From positions 127,001 to 191,000 of the forward strand of contig NZ_AKWY02000019.1 of the NCBI RefSeq assembly GCF_000306255.2: DNA of 64,000 nucleotides. Direction: 5' to 3'. Both the position numbers and the translations under genes were made by a program. The notes below the pieces were generated by a model. That model saw nothing but the letters and a program-made list of their open reading frames with translations. It was not told where the DNA came from and ran no database searches. Shown piece after piece: positions 7,966-18,018 of the stretch. Numbering within the stretch: the first letter of the stretch is position 1; each line of letters begins with the position of its first letter. The stretch comes from Leptospira noguchii serovar Panama str. CZ214 (GTDB lineage Bacteria > Spirochaetota > Leptospiria > Leptospirales > Leptospiraceae).

Positions 7966-9196
7966 AAAATCCTTTTTCTGAAAAATTGATAAGAAGTTCT
8001 CTTGCTCGATCTGTATTAGGGAACGTTTTATATTCTAAACATTCTGTCATACAAGCTTTATCGATCATAATTTTATTTTTTTGAATCTTGAGTTGCGGAA
8101 TATTGAGAAGATTTGTGTTATAATAAAAAACCAACGCAAAGAACAAGATTAATAGAAAATGCTTTTTGATTCTGATAAATGGGTATAAACAAATATAGAT
8201 TAAAGAGTAAAGAAATAGAGTATTGATATGATAACGAGATGAAAAGGCTTGTTCAAATCCGAAACCTCCCCTTGTAATTACAAGCGAACTTAAACTAAAA
8301 AGTAGAAAAGAAATCATTGAAAGGTGAAGTTTTGAAATTTTGCTGTAGTTTTTATAAAGATATAAAATAGTTAAAAATGGAATCATTCCGAAAATGAATA
8401 CGAATTTAGAATCGAATACGTTAGATAATAAAGCGAATCCATAATAAGCTCGACTTAAAAAGAAAAATTTTGTATTAGAAAAAAATTCAGGATGTTCTAT
8501 CGGTTTTGTATAAGGGAAGATGATAAAGTATAATAAAATGATCATTATAAAAATGAGTAACCAAAAGAATAATTTAGATTTATTTTTGAATAAAAGAGAA
8601 ACTCCGCTAAGAAAGACGAACATTCCGTTTCCTTGACAAAATACTGCAATTACTGCAAAAAAAATTCCTAAAACGAAATTGATATATTTATCTTTGGAGA
8701 GAAAGTATAAAGATAAGAATCCAAAATAAATTACAGGATAATTAGAAAGGGATGCCATTGCCCAAGTTTGGGTTTCCCAATTCGAAAAATTGAATATGAC
8801 TAAAAATATTGGAGATATAAGAATCAATTTTCTTTTGTCTTTGATTGTATAATAAAGTAACAAAATACATAAAACGATAAATGTGTTTCCTATTAGAATC
8901 AAATGAGAAAAGTTTATTGTATGAAACACTTTGAAGTAAATTAGGCTTACAATTCTTAGAAAAACTAGTCTATGTTCATTGTATTGAGCAAATAAAATGG
9001 AAATTTTTGAATCACTTTCTTCCCAGAGATTTAGGAAACCAAGGATTGTATTATAATCGTCTCCAAAAGGAAAATTAACTGAATATTTACGAATCGTATG
9101 AAAATATGTATAAACACTGAAAAGAAAAATGAAAGACGTAACAATTTGAAAAATCAAAATTCTATTTTTCTTTAAGAACTGAATAGTTAGGTTCAT
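7955..9196 (-). CDS. Polytopic membrane protein, glycosyltransferase-39-like, possibly frameshifted
   Basis: A 413-residue hydrophobic protein with roughly ten membrane-spanning segments. After the first segment (residues about 10-32) comes an extracytoplasmic loop with NFPFGDDYNTILGF, an acidic motif in the place where GT-C fold glycosyltransferases carry their catalytic aspartates; EHRLVFLRI follows. This suggests a polyprenol-phosphate-sugar-dependent glycosyltransferase or related protein, but I see no decisive motif. The C-terminus is short and a poly-T frameshift probably separates it from the next 63 codons. The gene is very AT-rich. Confidence 0.65.
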   Translation of the reverse strand: MNLTIQFLKKNRILIFQIVTSFIFLFSVYTYFHTIRKYSVNFPFGDDYNTILGFLNLWEESDSKISILFAQYNEHRLVFLRIVSLIYFKVFHTINFSHLILIGNTFIVLCILLLYYTIKDKRKLILISPIFLVIFNFSNWETQTWAMASLSNYPVIYFGFLSLYFLSKDKYINFVLGIFFAVIAVFCQGNGMFVFLSGVSLLFKNKSKLFFWLLIFIMIILLYFIIFPYTKPIEHPEFFSNTKFFFLSRAYYGFALLSNVFDSKFVFIFGMIPFLTILYLYKNYSKISKLHLSMISFLLFSLSSLVITRGGFGFEQAFSSRYHINTLFLYSLIYICLYPFIRIKKHFLLILFFALVFYYNTNLLNIPQLKIQKNKIMIDKACMTECLEYKTFPNTDRARELLINFSEKGFFGN

Positions 9197-9457
9197 TTTT
9201 AAATTTTAGTTTTACAAAAAAGAATAAAGTGAAGCTAAGGTTTCTTTCAGAATGAAAAATTCTTTTGAATCATTTCATTCTGAAAGATATAAATTAATTT
9301 CTATCGGGTTCACATGCTATTCGGCCGCATGAAAAGAATACTATACTTGTTTCAAAATTTATAATGTGAGATCCAAGTAGTAAGTGTATTTTCAAAATTA
9401 ACTTCGAAAAGATCCATTCAAAAATTATAAAGTGAGAAACTAGGTTATGAAGTTGAA
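9197..9457. other. Short AT-rich spacer
   Basis: Contains an imperfect inverted pair AGAATGAAA...TTTCATTCTG at about 9249-9291, a possible weak terminator of the SBBP gene or promoter-proximal hairpin. No gene. Confidence 0.3.
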
Positions 9458-11005
<1,548 letters not shown>

Positions 11006-11173
11006 AATTTTCTCTCCACCTAGAATCCTCCCGAGTAATTTTTTATTTATTTAATGTATGGGAAGAGTTCCAGTATACTTTCTATTTTTTGACTAAAAAT
11101 GTCTAAAAAATTTTAAAGAGATGTTGAGAGAAGAGTAGGGTCTTTTCCCCTACTTTTAAACGGTTCTTTTTAA
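11006..11173. other. Upstream region shared with the SBBP paralogue
   Basis: GAGTTCCAGTATACTTTCTA and CTTTTCCCCTACTTT recur at 5780-5880 upstream of paralogue A, so regulatory sequence was copied along with the gene. No gene. Confidence 0.5.
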
Positions 11174-11409
11174 TTAACGTGAGTTCGACGTAAGAAAATT
11201 GGGGCGAATAATAAACTCAGGTGCAACGACTCCCTGAACGCCGACCCATAGGTAGGCGTTCACTGAGTTTCCAACGCAACCCATAGGAAAGCGTTGTGCT
11301 GAGTTCTTTTCGCTCCAATTCCTTCGGAATTTTTCAAACTTAGGTGCTGCTCACTATGGATCGCAGCATAATAATCGCTTTCGCATTTGTTATGCCGAAC
11401 TCACGTTAA
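11174..11409. repeat. AACGTGAG-ended dispersed element with inserted GCGTT modules (236 bp)
   Basis: Ends TTAACGTGAGTTCGACGTAA and GCCGAACTCACGTTAA. Relative to the 7515 copy it contains extra direct modules of the type ACCCATAGGAAAGCGTTGTG, related to the 33-bp units tandemly repeated at 17586-17783. No coding capacity. Confidence 0.8.
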
Positions 11410-11791
11410 CTATAGTGTATTATAAATGATATGAGTTTGACGCAAGAAAATGAGAAAGAATTTTTTATAAGTATAATATTTTTCTAATTTTAGAATTTGA
11501 TTGTAGAATTATAGTTTTACAAACAATCATAAAACAAAATCTATTTTATAACAATTTCCTTAAGATAAATTTAAAAAACGAACGCTCTAATTTTTAAATT
11601 ACTCATAACTATATAATAAAGTGCCTAATATTTTGCGTGGAATCAGTGGTTTATAATAAAATTAACTGTACTCAATTTTATAGAGATCAGTAAAACAGAA
11701 AACGTTTTAATACATTTATATAGTATAATATATTACTATTAAAAAAGTAAGTTTCGTGTAAATTGAGAAAACTTCAAAAAGAGGTTTTATT
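11410..11791. other. Gene-free AT-rich region
   Basis: Contains the dispersed ACTGTACTCAATTTTATAGA/GATCAGTAA motif at about 11668-11695 and another partial AGTTTGACGCAAGAAAATGAG end at 11432. Nothing else recognisable. Confidence 0.4.
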
Positions 11792-12511
11792 TTAGGAAAT
11801 CATTTTTTCCAGTTCTTTACAGATAATTTTTACAACTTGATAATTCCGAAACCATTTCTTATCCGAAGGAATAAGATGCCATTCCTTGGATTGGTGTTTA
11901 TCGTTCAAAATCATTTCATAGGCAGATTGATAATCATCCCAACGATCTTGAGTTGTTTGATCAGAAGGATCGTATTTCCAATTTTTATCCGGATCAGAAA
12001 TTCTCTCTTGAATTCTTTTTAGTTGTTCTTCTTTGGAAATGTGCAGAAAAAATTTCAAAGTCACGGTTCCGTTTTCTCTGAAAAGGTGTTTCTCGAAATT
12101 TCGGATCGATTCCATTCTTTCTTCGATTCTTTGATCCGAAAGAGTTCCTTGAATTTTAGGCATAATTACGTCTTCGTAATGGGAACGATTGTGAATATAG
12201 ATCATACCTTTCGAAGGAACGTATTTATGGATTCTCCAAAGAAAATCAAATTGTGCCTCTTCCGAATTTGGTATTGACCAAGATTTAACGTAACAACCTT
12301 GAGGATTGACTCCGGCAAAGACGTGTTTGATCGTGCTATCTTTACCAGCCGTATCTACACCTTGTAGAATGATAAGAATCGAATGTTTTTTCAGTGCATA
12401 TAATTTTTCTTGAAGATAAGAAAGATTTCTAACGTATTCTTCTGTTTTCTGAATCACTTCTTCTTTGATCTCACCTTTTGACGGAAGTGTGTTTATTTCT
12501 TTGAGGTGCAT
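11792..12511 (-). CDS. ppk2: Polyphosphate kinase 2 family protein (PPK2)
   Basis: A 239-residue PPK2-type kinase. Residues 51-60 (GVDTAGKDST) are the Walker A loop, residues about 103-115 (MIYIHNRSHYEDV) the Walker B segment with the lid arginine, and WKYDPSDQTTQDRWDDYQSAYE the conserved C-terminal active-site helix. PPK2 enzymes transfer phosphate from polyphosphate to nucleoside mono- or diphosphates in the cytoplasm; which class this is cannot be decided here. It is the last gene of a likely operon with the TetR regulator (17 bases upstream) and the ankyrin membrane protein. Length is short-normal for single-domain PPK2. Confidence 0.88.
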   Translation of the reverse strand: MHLKEINTLPSKGEIKEEVIQKTEEYVRNLSYLQEKLYALKKHSILIILQGVDTAGKDSTIKHVFAGVNPQGCYVKSWSIPNSEEAQFDFLWRIHKYVPSKGMIYIHNRSHYEDVIMPKIQGTLSDQRIEERMESIRNFEKHLFRENGTVTLKFFLHISKEEQLKRIQERISDPDKNWKYDPSDQTTQDRWDDYQSAYEMILNDKHQSKEWHLIPSDKKWFRNYQVVKIICKELEKMIS

Positions 12512-12528
12512 TTAAGTTTACTTTTGGA

Positions 12529-13215
12529 TTATTTCTTAAAGAGGTTTATTAATGATAAAACCGATTTACGAACGGATCTAAAAATTGGAAGCGAAGATAG
12601 TTTCAAAAGTTGGAATATTAGATCTAACCCTTTGTCGATTAAAAGTTCAGTTTTTCTTTTATGAGTAGATTCGTCAAAAAGCCAAACGTATATGATCCCG
12701 AGTTGAAAAAGCCAAAATAATAAAGGAAGATCTTCTTTTAGATCAGAAGGAAAAGGATTTTTTGAATCCGAAATTGCATTTCTAAAAATAGAAATTGCGT
12801 CTTCTCGAATTTGTTTTGTTTCCTTGCTAAACGGAGAAAGAGGATGTTTGGGATCTCCGCCGCTTCTAGAAAGAACGTGTAAAAATTTTTCGTAACCTAT
12901 AAATTGTCCAAGTTTAAATCGAATTATATTTTTGATCCTATCTTTAAGATCCAAATTGGATTTACAAAATTCACTATTTTGAATATTCGCTTCTTCTTGA
13001 GTAGTTCTATAAAATTCTAAGACAATTTCTTCCTTTGTTTTAAAGTGATAGTAAGACGCTCCTACTGCCAAACCAGCCTTTTGTGCAATGGTACGCATTG
13101 TAGTTTTGTCATAACCTTCTTTTTGAAAAGATAAAATTGCGGTTTTAAAAAGAAGAGACCGGGTTTGTTGTGATTTGCCGATCTCTTTTTGTTTTACGGT
13201 TTTTTTCCGAATCAT
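12529..13215 (-). CDS. TetR/AcrR family transcriptional regulator
   Basis: A 228-residue regulator. The N-terminal helix-turn-helix is clear at residues about 17-66 (TRSLLFKTAILSFQKEGYDKTTMRTIAQKAG then ASYYHFKTKEEIVLEFY). The C-terminal ligand domain is alpha-helical and not assignable to a ligand. It lies eight bases downstream of the ankyrin gene and 17 bases upstream of PPK2. Two palindromes sharing TTTGAAC(N2)GTTCAAA lie upstream of the first gene, so autoregulation of the operon is likely. The ligand is unknown; the name of the regulon cannot be inferred. Confidence 0.85.
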   Translation of the reverse strand: MIRKKTVKQKEIGKSQQTRSLLFKTAILSFQKEGYDKTTMRTIAQKAGLAVGASYYHFKTKEEIVLEFYRTTQEEANIQNSEFCKSNLDLKDRIKNIIRFKLGQFIGYEKFLHVLSRSGGDPKHPLSPFSKETKQIREDAISIFRNAISDSKNPFPSDLKEDLPLLFWLFQLGIIYVWLFDESTHKRKTELLIDKGLDLIFQLLKLSSLPIFRSVRKSVLSLINLFKK

Positions 13216-13223
13216 GTCGGGAT

Positions 13224-14051
13224 TTAAGATTCTCCGAAAGTATTTGAGATTTTCTTTCTAAATTTTGCAAACAAAAATAGATTGAAAAAGTGCATCACTC
13301 CCAGGATTAAAAGGACTGTCCCAACTTTTTTAGTCAGAACTTCGATACATTCCGCAAGATCTAAAGGTTTTTGTTCAGTGCTCAAGGAAAGGCTAATATA
13401 TCCTATGTTGATTAAATAAAATCCTACAATCAAAAGATGATTGATCGAATCTGCTAATTTTTCTTCTCCGTTGAACATTTTTACAAGAAAAATTCTGCCA
13501 TTATAAAAGAGAGTTCTTGCGACCCAGATTGTCATTAAAATACTGATGATCAAATATCCGAAATAAAGGCCGATCGTATAAGGACCGGAACCAGGTTTGG
13601 AATGTTTCAGGCCCTGGGCGTTTAAAAAAGAAACTACGGCTGTGTTTTGATAACGAGCGGCAACGTCTAACGCGTTTTCACCGTGACGATTCAGATAATC
13701 CAGGTATGGAAATCTGGAATAATACAATTCTATAATTTTACTATCTGGAACTTGAGCTGCAATGTGAATCGGATAATCTCCTGCATTATCTGGGGCCGGA
13801 TCCATTCCGATTTCATTTGTTTTAGATAAGATAAATTTTAACATCTCCGGATCTTCGCTTTCGATCGCGAAAAAGACCGAATTGCGATCTCTATTGTCTT
13901 TTTGATCCAATAAATTTGGTTCGGAAGCAAGAATCTTTTCCACCTGTGGCAGATTTCCTTTGCGTATCTTTTCAAAAAAATCGGACTTAGAATCTGCAAA
14001 AGTCGAAAGTGTAATTCCGAATAATATCACTCCAAAAATGATTTGTTTCAT
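13224..14051 (-). CDS. Exported ankyrin-repeat protein with C-terminal membrane segments
   Basis: A 275-residue protein from the ATG at 14049-14051. That start is chosen because GGAGAG lies five bases upstream and it opens with a signal sequence (MKQIIFGVILFGITLSTFADS). Residues about 20-150 hold ankyrin repeats (GNLPQVEKILASEPNLL, DNRDRNSVFFAIESEDPEMLKFIL, AGDYPIHIAAQ, HGENALDVAARYQNTAVVSFL). Residues about 158-270 hold three or four membrane segments. The layout suggests a periplasmic protein-binding domain fixed in the inner membrane. It is the first gene of the operon with TetR and PPK2. A role is not known. Confidence 0.75.
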   Translation of the reverse strand: MKQIIFGVILFGITLSTFADSKSDFFEKIRKGNLPQVEKILASEPNLLDQKDNRDRNSVFFAIESEDPEMLKFILSKTNEIGMDPAPDNAGDYPIHIAAQVPDSKIIELYYSRFPYLDYLNRHGENALDVAARYQNTAVVSFLNAQGLKHSKPGSGPYTIGLYFGYLIISILMTIWVARTLFYNGRIFLVKMFNGEEKLADSINHLLIVGFYLINIGYISLSLSTEQKPLDLAECIEVLTKKVGTVLLILGVMHFFNLFLFAKFRKKISNTFGES

Positions 14052-14064
14052 AGTGCTCTCCAAA

Positions 14065-14082
14065 ATTTGAACATGTTCAAAT
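14065..14082. promoter_or_regulatory. Palindromic operator 1 (probable TetR site)
   Basis: ATTTGAACATGTTCAAAT is an 18-bp perfect palindrome 13 bases upstream of the ankyrin-protein start. It shares TTTGAAC(N2)GTTCAAA with the palindrome at 14107-14138. By position it could block transcription initiation or early elongation. Confidence 0.75.
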
Positions 14083-14106
14083 ATAATAACAGTGTTTTCT
14101 TTTGGC

Positions 14107-14138
14107 AATATATTTTTGAACGCGTTCAAAAATATATT
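14107..14138. promoter_or_regulatory. Palindromic operator 2 (probable TetR site)
   Basis: A 32-bp perfect palindrome centred at 14122/14123 with core TTTTTGAACGCGTTCAAAAA. Its centre is 49 bp from that of operator 1, between four and five helical turns. Confidence 0.75.
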
Positions 14139-14357
14139 TTAAAATTCTTCAATTGATGACTGTTATTGGCAGTTGGAATTAATCAATTCTTTTGAACCTG
14201 TCCCTAATACTTTAGAATTAAATTTCTTTGGATATTAGATAGAACGTGGTAGTTTCCCACATCTTTGTGAAACTCAAACGCTTCGTTTCTGGAGTTTTTT
14301 TGGCATAAGAAAAAACGAAAGTCGTAGGTATAAATGAAACAATTGGAGGATCCAATC
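14139..14357. other. Divergent promoter region
   Basis: Lies between the TetR-controlled operon (minus) and the lipoprotein at 14358 (plus). Contains AT-rich sequence and the SD GGAGG at 14345-14349; no gene. Confidence 0.4.
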
Positions 14358-15095
14358 ATGATTCAGAAAAAAATAGTGATGTTGGTGTTTTTAATTTTAC
14401 TCTTTTCTAACTGTCACAAGACAGAAGATAAACAAGATAATAATTTACTTTTACTTCAAGCCTTAGTTATTCAAGATCCAGGAATTGCAGGACTATTAGC
14501 TCCTATGGATCTTGTGCGTACTATGGGCGGTTCAGGAGGAGCAGGAGCTTACTCTAAAGGTGTCGTGTCCCTTTTTCAAACAACCAATACTACCGAAGAA
14601 GCTTCTAGTGTATGTCCGTCAGGTGGAAAGGCGTTGCACACTGGCGAATGGAATGAAAGTGATTCTCAAACTGGAGTGAGCTTTCAGTATTCTCTTAAAA
14701 TAAAGTTTATAGAATGTAGAGTTATAGGTCGTGACACATCTGGCACTGGATTAAATCCTATTATGGTTTTAAACGGTGAGTCTATGACGGAAGGAAGAGC
14801 AGATTTAGTATTTGATGTTGGCTTTGCTCCTCAAGATGCAAATCCTGAGCTTAGATATACTATGAATGCTACTTCTAGAAACTATTACGATTCCTATACC
14901 GTAAACGGACATGCGTATCCTAAAACTGATATTACTTTTAAATCAAGTAATGGTAAATATGCCTTCGAACATATGGATGATGTGGATAAAGCAACGATGA
15001 CTGTGGATGAAACTGTAGAAATTACTGGAAAGATAGGAGAAGCAGAAGATATCAATAAAGTGATAAAGTACAAAAGTACAACGAAACTTCACTAA
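14358..15095 (+). CDS. Putative lipoprotein, unknown function
   Basis: A 245-residue protein from the ATG at 14358, chosen because GGAGG lies eight bases upstream; an ATG 24 bases earlier has no such site. The N-terminus MIQKKIVMLVFLILLFSNC gives a lipobox with Cys19. Residues about 55-65 (TMGGSGGAGAYSKG) are glycine-rich; the mature part has two cysteines (SSVCPSGG, KFIECRVIG) and beta-rich sequence. I do not recognise a family. It is transcribed away from the TetR operon and followed by a hairpin at 15170. Confidence 0.75.
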   Translation: MIQKKIVMLVFLILLFSNCHKTEDKQDNNLLLLQALVIQDPGIAGLLAPMDLVRTMGGSGGAGAYSKGVVSLFQTTNTTEEASSVCPSGGKALHTGEWNESDSQTGVSFQYSLKIKFIECRVIGRDTSGTGLNPIMVLNGESMTEGRADLVFDVGFAPQDANPELRYTMNATSRNYYDSYTVNGHAYPKTDITFKSSNGKYAFEHMDDVDKATMTVDETVEITGKIGEAEDINKVIKYKSTTKLH

Positions 15096-15097
15096 AA

Positions 15098-15165
15098 ACC
15101 ATCTCAAAAATACTTATCTTTGTTTAAAATGCCGATTCAAGATATTTTTAAGATAACTTGTTTCT
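15098..15165. repeat. Diverged TACTACAAG-family element
   Basis: CCATCTCAAAAATACTTATC, then TTTGTTTAAAATGCCGATTC and ATATTTTTAAGATAACTTG align with the reverse complement of the 87-bp element at 32226-32312. It lies three bases after the lipoprotein stop. Confidence 0.6.
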
Positions 15166-15169
15166 ATTA

Positions 15170-15200
15170 CCGTCGAGTAAGAAGACTCGGCGGGTTTTCT
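15170..15200 (+). terminator. Hairpin, likely terminator
   Basis: CCGTCGAGT...ACTCGGCGG forms a nine-bp stem with one mismatch and a six-base loop, followed by GTTTTCT. It lies 75 bases after the lipoprotein stop. Confidence 0.5.
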
Positions 15201-15449
15201 CATTAAAACTTTTCTTTAAAAAATTATCTTAACGTAATGTAACTTCGGTGTATGGAATTCATTTTTATAAAAAAATTGAGATCTAAACTTTATGGATCAA
15301 TTCCTAAAATATGGAAACTCATACAGATTAAAAATTTATAATGTACTTAATTTGTAGGACCTACCGCAAATCGCGATTTTACAAACTAAATCTTAAATTG
15401 TTAGAAACTCACATTTTTGGAAAACACTTTCACTCACCTTACTATAATA

Positions 15450-15547
15450 AAATTAAGGCGAATTCGGCTTTGTCAAAGGCAAGCCGAACCAGGCTCTCAG
15501 CTCTGGTCAAGTTATTGTGAAATTCCAGAATCAGATTCAATTTTTAT
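15450..15547 (+). repeat. CTCTGGTCAA module (interrupted copy)
   Basis: GGCGAATTCGGCTTTG...CAGGCTCTCAGCTCTGGTCA followed by GTTATTGTGAAATTCCAGAA. From CTCTGGTCAA to TTTTTATAAAAT it is identical to 25144-25195. The module continues at 15661 after the 108-bp insertion described next. Confidence 0.75.
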
Positions 15548-15552
15548 AAAAT

Positions 15553-15660
<108 letters not shown>

Positions 15661-15665
15661 AAAAT

Positions 15666-15945
<280 letters not shown>

Positions 15946-15959
15946 ATAGATATATCTAT
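15946..15959. promoter_or_regulatory. Palindrome just before padR, possible operator
   Basis: ATAGATATATCTAT is a perfect 14-bp palindrome ending ten bases before the PadR start codon. PadR proteins usually repress their own promoters, so autoregulation is a reasonable inference, though the sequence is not the classic ATGT(N8)ACAT site. Confidence 0.45.
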
Positions 15960-15968
15960 AATGGATAT

Positions 15969-16319
15969 ATGTCCACTAAAGAAGAATCAATCGAAACGAA
16001 AGGAATCACTCCGGCTATGTTTCATATTCTTCTTTCCTTGGCGGAAGGGCCACAACATGGATATGGAATTGGAAAATCAGTGGAAATTTCCTCGGGAGGA
16101 AACTTTCATCTTGGGCCGGGAACTTTATATAGAACCTTGGAATTGATTCGAGGTTTTGGCTGGGTCCGATATTCCAAAAAGAAAGTGGTAGAAAACGACG
16201 ATCCTAGAAGACTCTATTACGAAATCACTTCTAATGGTAAGGAGATTCTTGTCTACGAGCTCAAAAAAATGGAAACAACTTTAAAAAAAGCTAAAAAATT
16301 GAATCTGTTGGGAAACTGA
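15969..16319 (+). CDS. PadR family transcriptional regulator
   Basis: A 116-residue winged-helix protein. The PadR N-terminal domain covers residues about 15-90: FHILLSLAEGPQHGYGIGKSVEISSGGNFHLGPGTLYRTLELIRGFGWV is the family signature, with LGPGTLYRTL the recognition helix. EITSNGKEILVYELKKME forms the dimerisation helix. It lacks the long C-terminal extension of subfamily 1. No Shine-Dalgarno site is clear. It begins a three-gene operon with a membrane protein (two bases downstream) and a GyrI-like protein, so it probably senses a small molecule or stress linked to those genes. Confidence 0.88.
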   Translation: MSTKEESIETKGITPAMFHILLSLAEGPQHGYGIGKSVEISSGGNFHLGPGTLYRTLELIRGFGWVRYSKKKVVENDDPRRLYYEITSNGKEILVYELKKMETTLKKAKKLNLLGN

Positions 16320-16321
16320 AA

Positions 16322-16828
16322 ATGATTTTTCGATGTTTTCAAAACTTGATCCAAATTGTATATCCTGTTTCTTTTCCAAAAAAAATGAAAGATGCGATTC
16401 AAATTCATTTGGAAGATTCATACCGAGATGGATCGTTTCAAATATTCGATTTATTTGATATTCTAATATCTGGATTTCGAGAAAGAATTTCGAGTGAAAT
16501 GAGATCAATTCGACTTTTATGGGAATATGATCATCGTTCTGTTTTTGGTTTTATGATATTGATTCCATGGAATTTGTTTTTAATCCTGATTTTTGCAAGT
16601 TTGTTTATAGGCGGCCCTGGGTGGTTGAGGTTTTTTCATAATTTTCCTTATGAAAAAAATGTTTCTGCCGAATCCATTTTTCCTTTTTTATTATTTCTCG
16701 CTGTGGTTTTACTGGTTCAGGACTTATTTTTTCTAAAAAAGAAAAGATCCGTTTTTAAAAGATATTCTTATCTGTTTTATATAAATATGAGTTTAGTAGT
16801 TCCTTTTTTTCTAATTTTGATTCTTTGA
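16322..16828 (+). CDS. Membrane protein in PadR operon
   Basis: A 168-residue protein starting two bases after padR. Residues 1-70 are amphipathic and soluble-looking ([32 protein letters not shown] stretch then [11 protein letters not shown]). Three hydrophobic spans follow at about 74-97, 115-133 and 148-168. Small membrane proteins with an N-terminal soluble helix bundle often follow PadR genes, but I cannot name the family. GAGGAG of its 3' end serves as ribosome site for the next gene. Confidence 0.7.
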   Translation: MIFRCFQNLIQIVYPVSFPKKMKDAIQIHLEDSYRDGSFQIFDLFDILISGFRERISSEMRSIRLLWEYDHRSVFGFMILIPWNLFLILIFASLFIGGPGWLRFFHNFPYEKNVSAESIFPFLLFLAVVLLVQDLFFLKKKRSVFKRYSYLFYINMSLVVPFFLILIL

Positions 16829-16835
16829 GGAGTTT

Positions 16836-17381
16836 ATGAAAATTTTTGCACTGAGTATTTTAGTTTTAGTAGTTTTACTTGTAGCGTTCCTATTTTATAT
16901 GGGTGCCTTTGATCGGGTTCTGGTTCAAGAGGAAATGAAAGGACCGTTTTACGTTCTTTCGCATGAAAGGGTTGGGGATTATAGAAACGTTGGGCTTACG
17001 TTTGAAGCACTTCAAAAAGAATTGCCTGAAAAAGGAATTCGAAATTTTAAATTGTTCTCCATTTATTTGGACAATCCAAACGAGGTTCCTAAAGAAAAGT
17101 TACGATGTGAAGTAGGGGCTCTTTTTTCGGAACCACTAACGAAAGTTCCGGACGGGCTTTCTTTAGAACTGAAAACGAGAACCATTCCTTCTAAAAAGTA
17201 TCTAACTGTAGAATTTCCATTGAGAAACTTTCTTTCTATTTTTCTTGGAATTTATAAGGTTTATCCAAAACTTTTTAGAGCCTGTGAAGAAAGAGGTTGT
17301 AATCTCAAAGGAAGGGCGTCCATTGAAATTTATGAACCTCTTACGGAACACAAGACTACATATCTTTTACCTTTAGATTAG
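16836..17381 (+). CDS. Membrane-anchored GyrI-like small-molecule-binding protein
   Basis: A 181-residue protein with one N-terminal membrane segment (residues 2-22, [20 protein letters not shown]) followed by a GyrI-like/SOUL-type fold: [50 protein letters not shown] and [19 protein letters not shown] match the pattern of the effector-binding domain also found in BmrR and GyrI. GAGGAG lies just before the ATG. With PadR in the same operon it may bind the inducer or a related hydrophobic compound at the membrane; that is inference. Confidence 0.75.
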   Translation: MKIFALSILVLVVLLVAFLFYMGAFDRVLVQEEMKGPFYVLSHERVGDYRNVGLTFEALQKELPEKGIRNFKLFSIYLDNPNEVPKEKLRCEVGALFSEPLTKVPDGLSLELKTRTIPSKKYLTVEFPLRNFLSIFLGIYKVYPKLFRACEERGCNLKGRASIEIYEPLTEHKTTYLLPLD

Positions 17382-17585
17382 AGTTATTTACTAAATCCTA
17401 TCTTAAAATAAATTAAAATGTTTTGAATCTATATTTAAAAGTAATAATATACTATTTTTGAGATGGTATATTATTACGTAAGTTTGACGTAATAAAACCG
17501 GACCGGGCTCTCAGCTCTGGTCAATAAATTGTATGCAGGAAATATAATACAATTTATCGCTTTAAGTTCCAATTTATCGACCTAA
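17382..17585 (+). repeat. Partial CTCTGGTCAAT module
   Basis: CGTAAGTTTGACGTAATAAA is followed by CGGACCGGGCTCTCAGCTCT, GGTCAATAAATTGTATGC and AATTTATCGCTTTAAG. This module leads directly into the 33-bp tandem array. Confidence 0.65.
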
Positions 17586-17783
17586 AACGCGACCCTTAGG
17601 AAAGCGTTTTGCTGAGTTAACGCGACCCTTAGGAAAGCGTTTTGCTGAGTTAACGCGACCCTTAGGAAAGCGTTTTGCTGAGTTAACGCGACCCTTAGGA
17701 AAGCGTTTTGCTGAGTTAACGCGACCCTTAGGAAAGCGTTTTGCTGAGTTAACGCGACCCTTAGGAAAGCGTTTTGCTGAGTT
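17586..17783. repeat. Tandem array: six 33-bp units
   Basis: Units begin at 17586, 17619, 17652, 17685, 17718 and 17751, each reading AACGCGACCCTTAGGAAAGC then GTTTTGCTGAGTT, with no differences that I see; a seventh partial unit follows to about 17797. Because 33 is a multiple of three, the minus strand stays open and would encode RVNSAKRFPKG repeats, but this looks like a by-product. Identical units imply recent expansion, so copy number should vary between strains. Confidence 0.9.
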
Positions 17784-17886
17784 AACGCGACCCTGCAGAG
17801 CGACCCTTAGGGAGCGATGCATTGAGTTCAGGAAAGCGTTTAGCTTTAGTTCATTCATCGATCCCTTTCGCATAATCCACGTTAAA

Positions 17887-17997
17887 TAACGTAAGTTCGT
17901 GGAGAAAATCAGGGCGAATAAAAAAGCTCAATGTAACTCTCCTATGATTTGTAGCACAATGATCGCTTTCGCATTAGTTATACCGAATTCGCGTTAA
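17887..17997. repeat. AACGTGAG-family element, diverged ends
   Basis: Begins TAACGTAAGTTCGTGGAGAA and ends TATACCGAATTCGCGTTAA, with AAAT flanking both sides. The inside contains GGGCGAATA and ATGATCGCTTTCGC as in the 7515 copy. Confidence 0.65.
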
Positions 17998-18018
17998 ATA
18001 ACATTCGTAAAAGTAAAA

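Noticed and set aside
17574..17873. Minus-strand frame of 99 residues with six RVNSAKRFPKG repeats
   Set aside because: It is open only because the DNA unit is 33 bp; it has no ribosome site and the same DNA units occur non-coding elsewhere.
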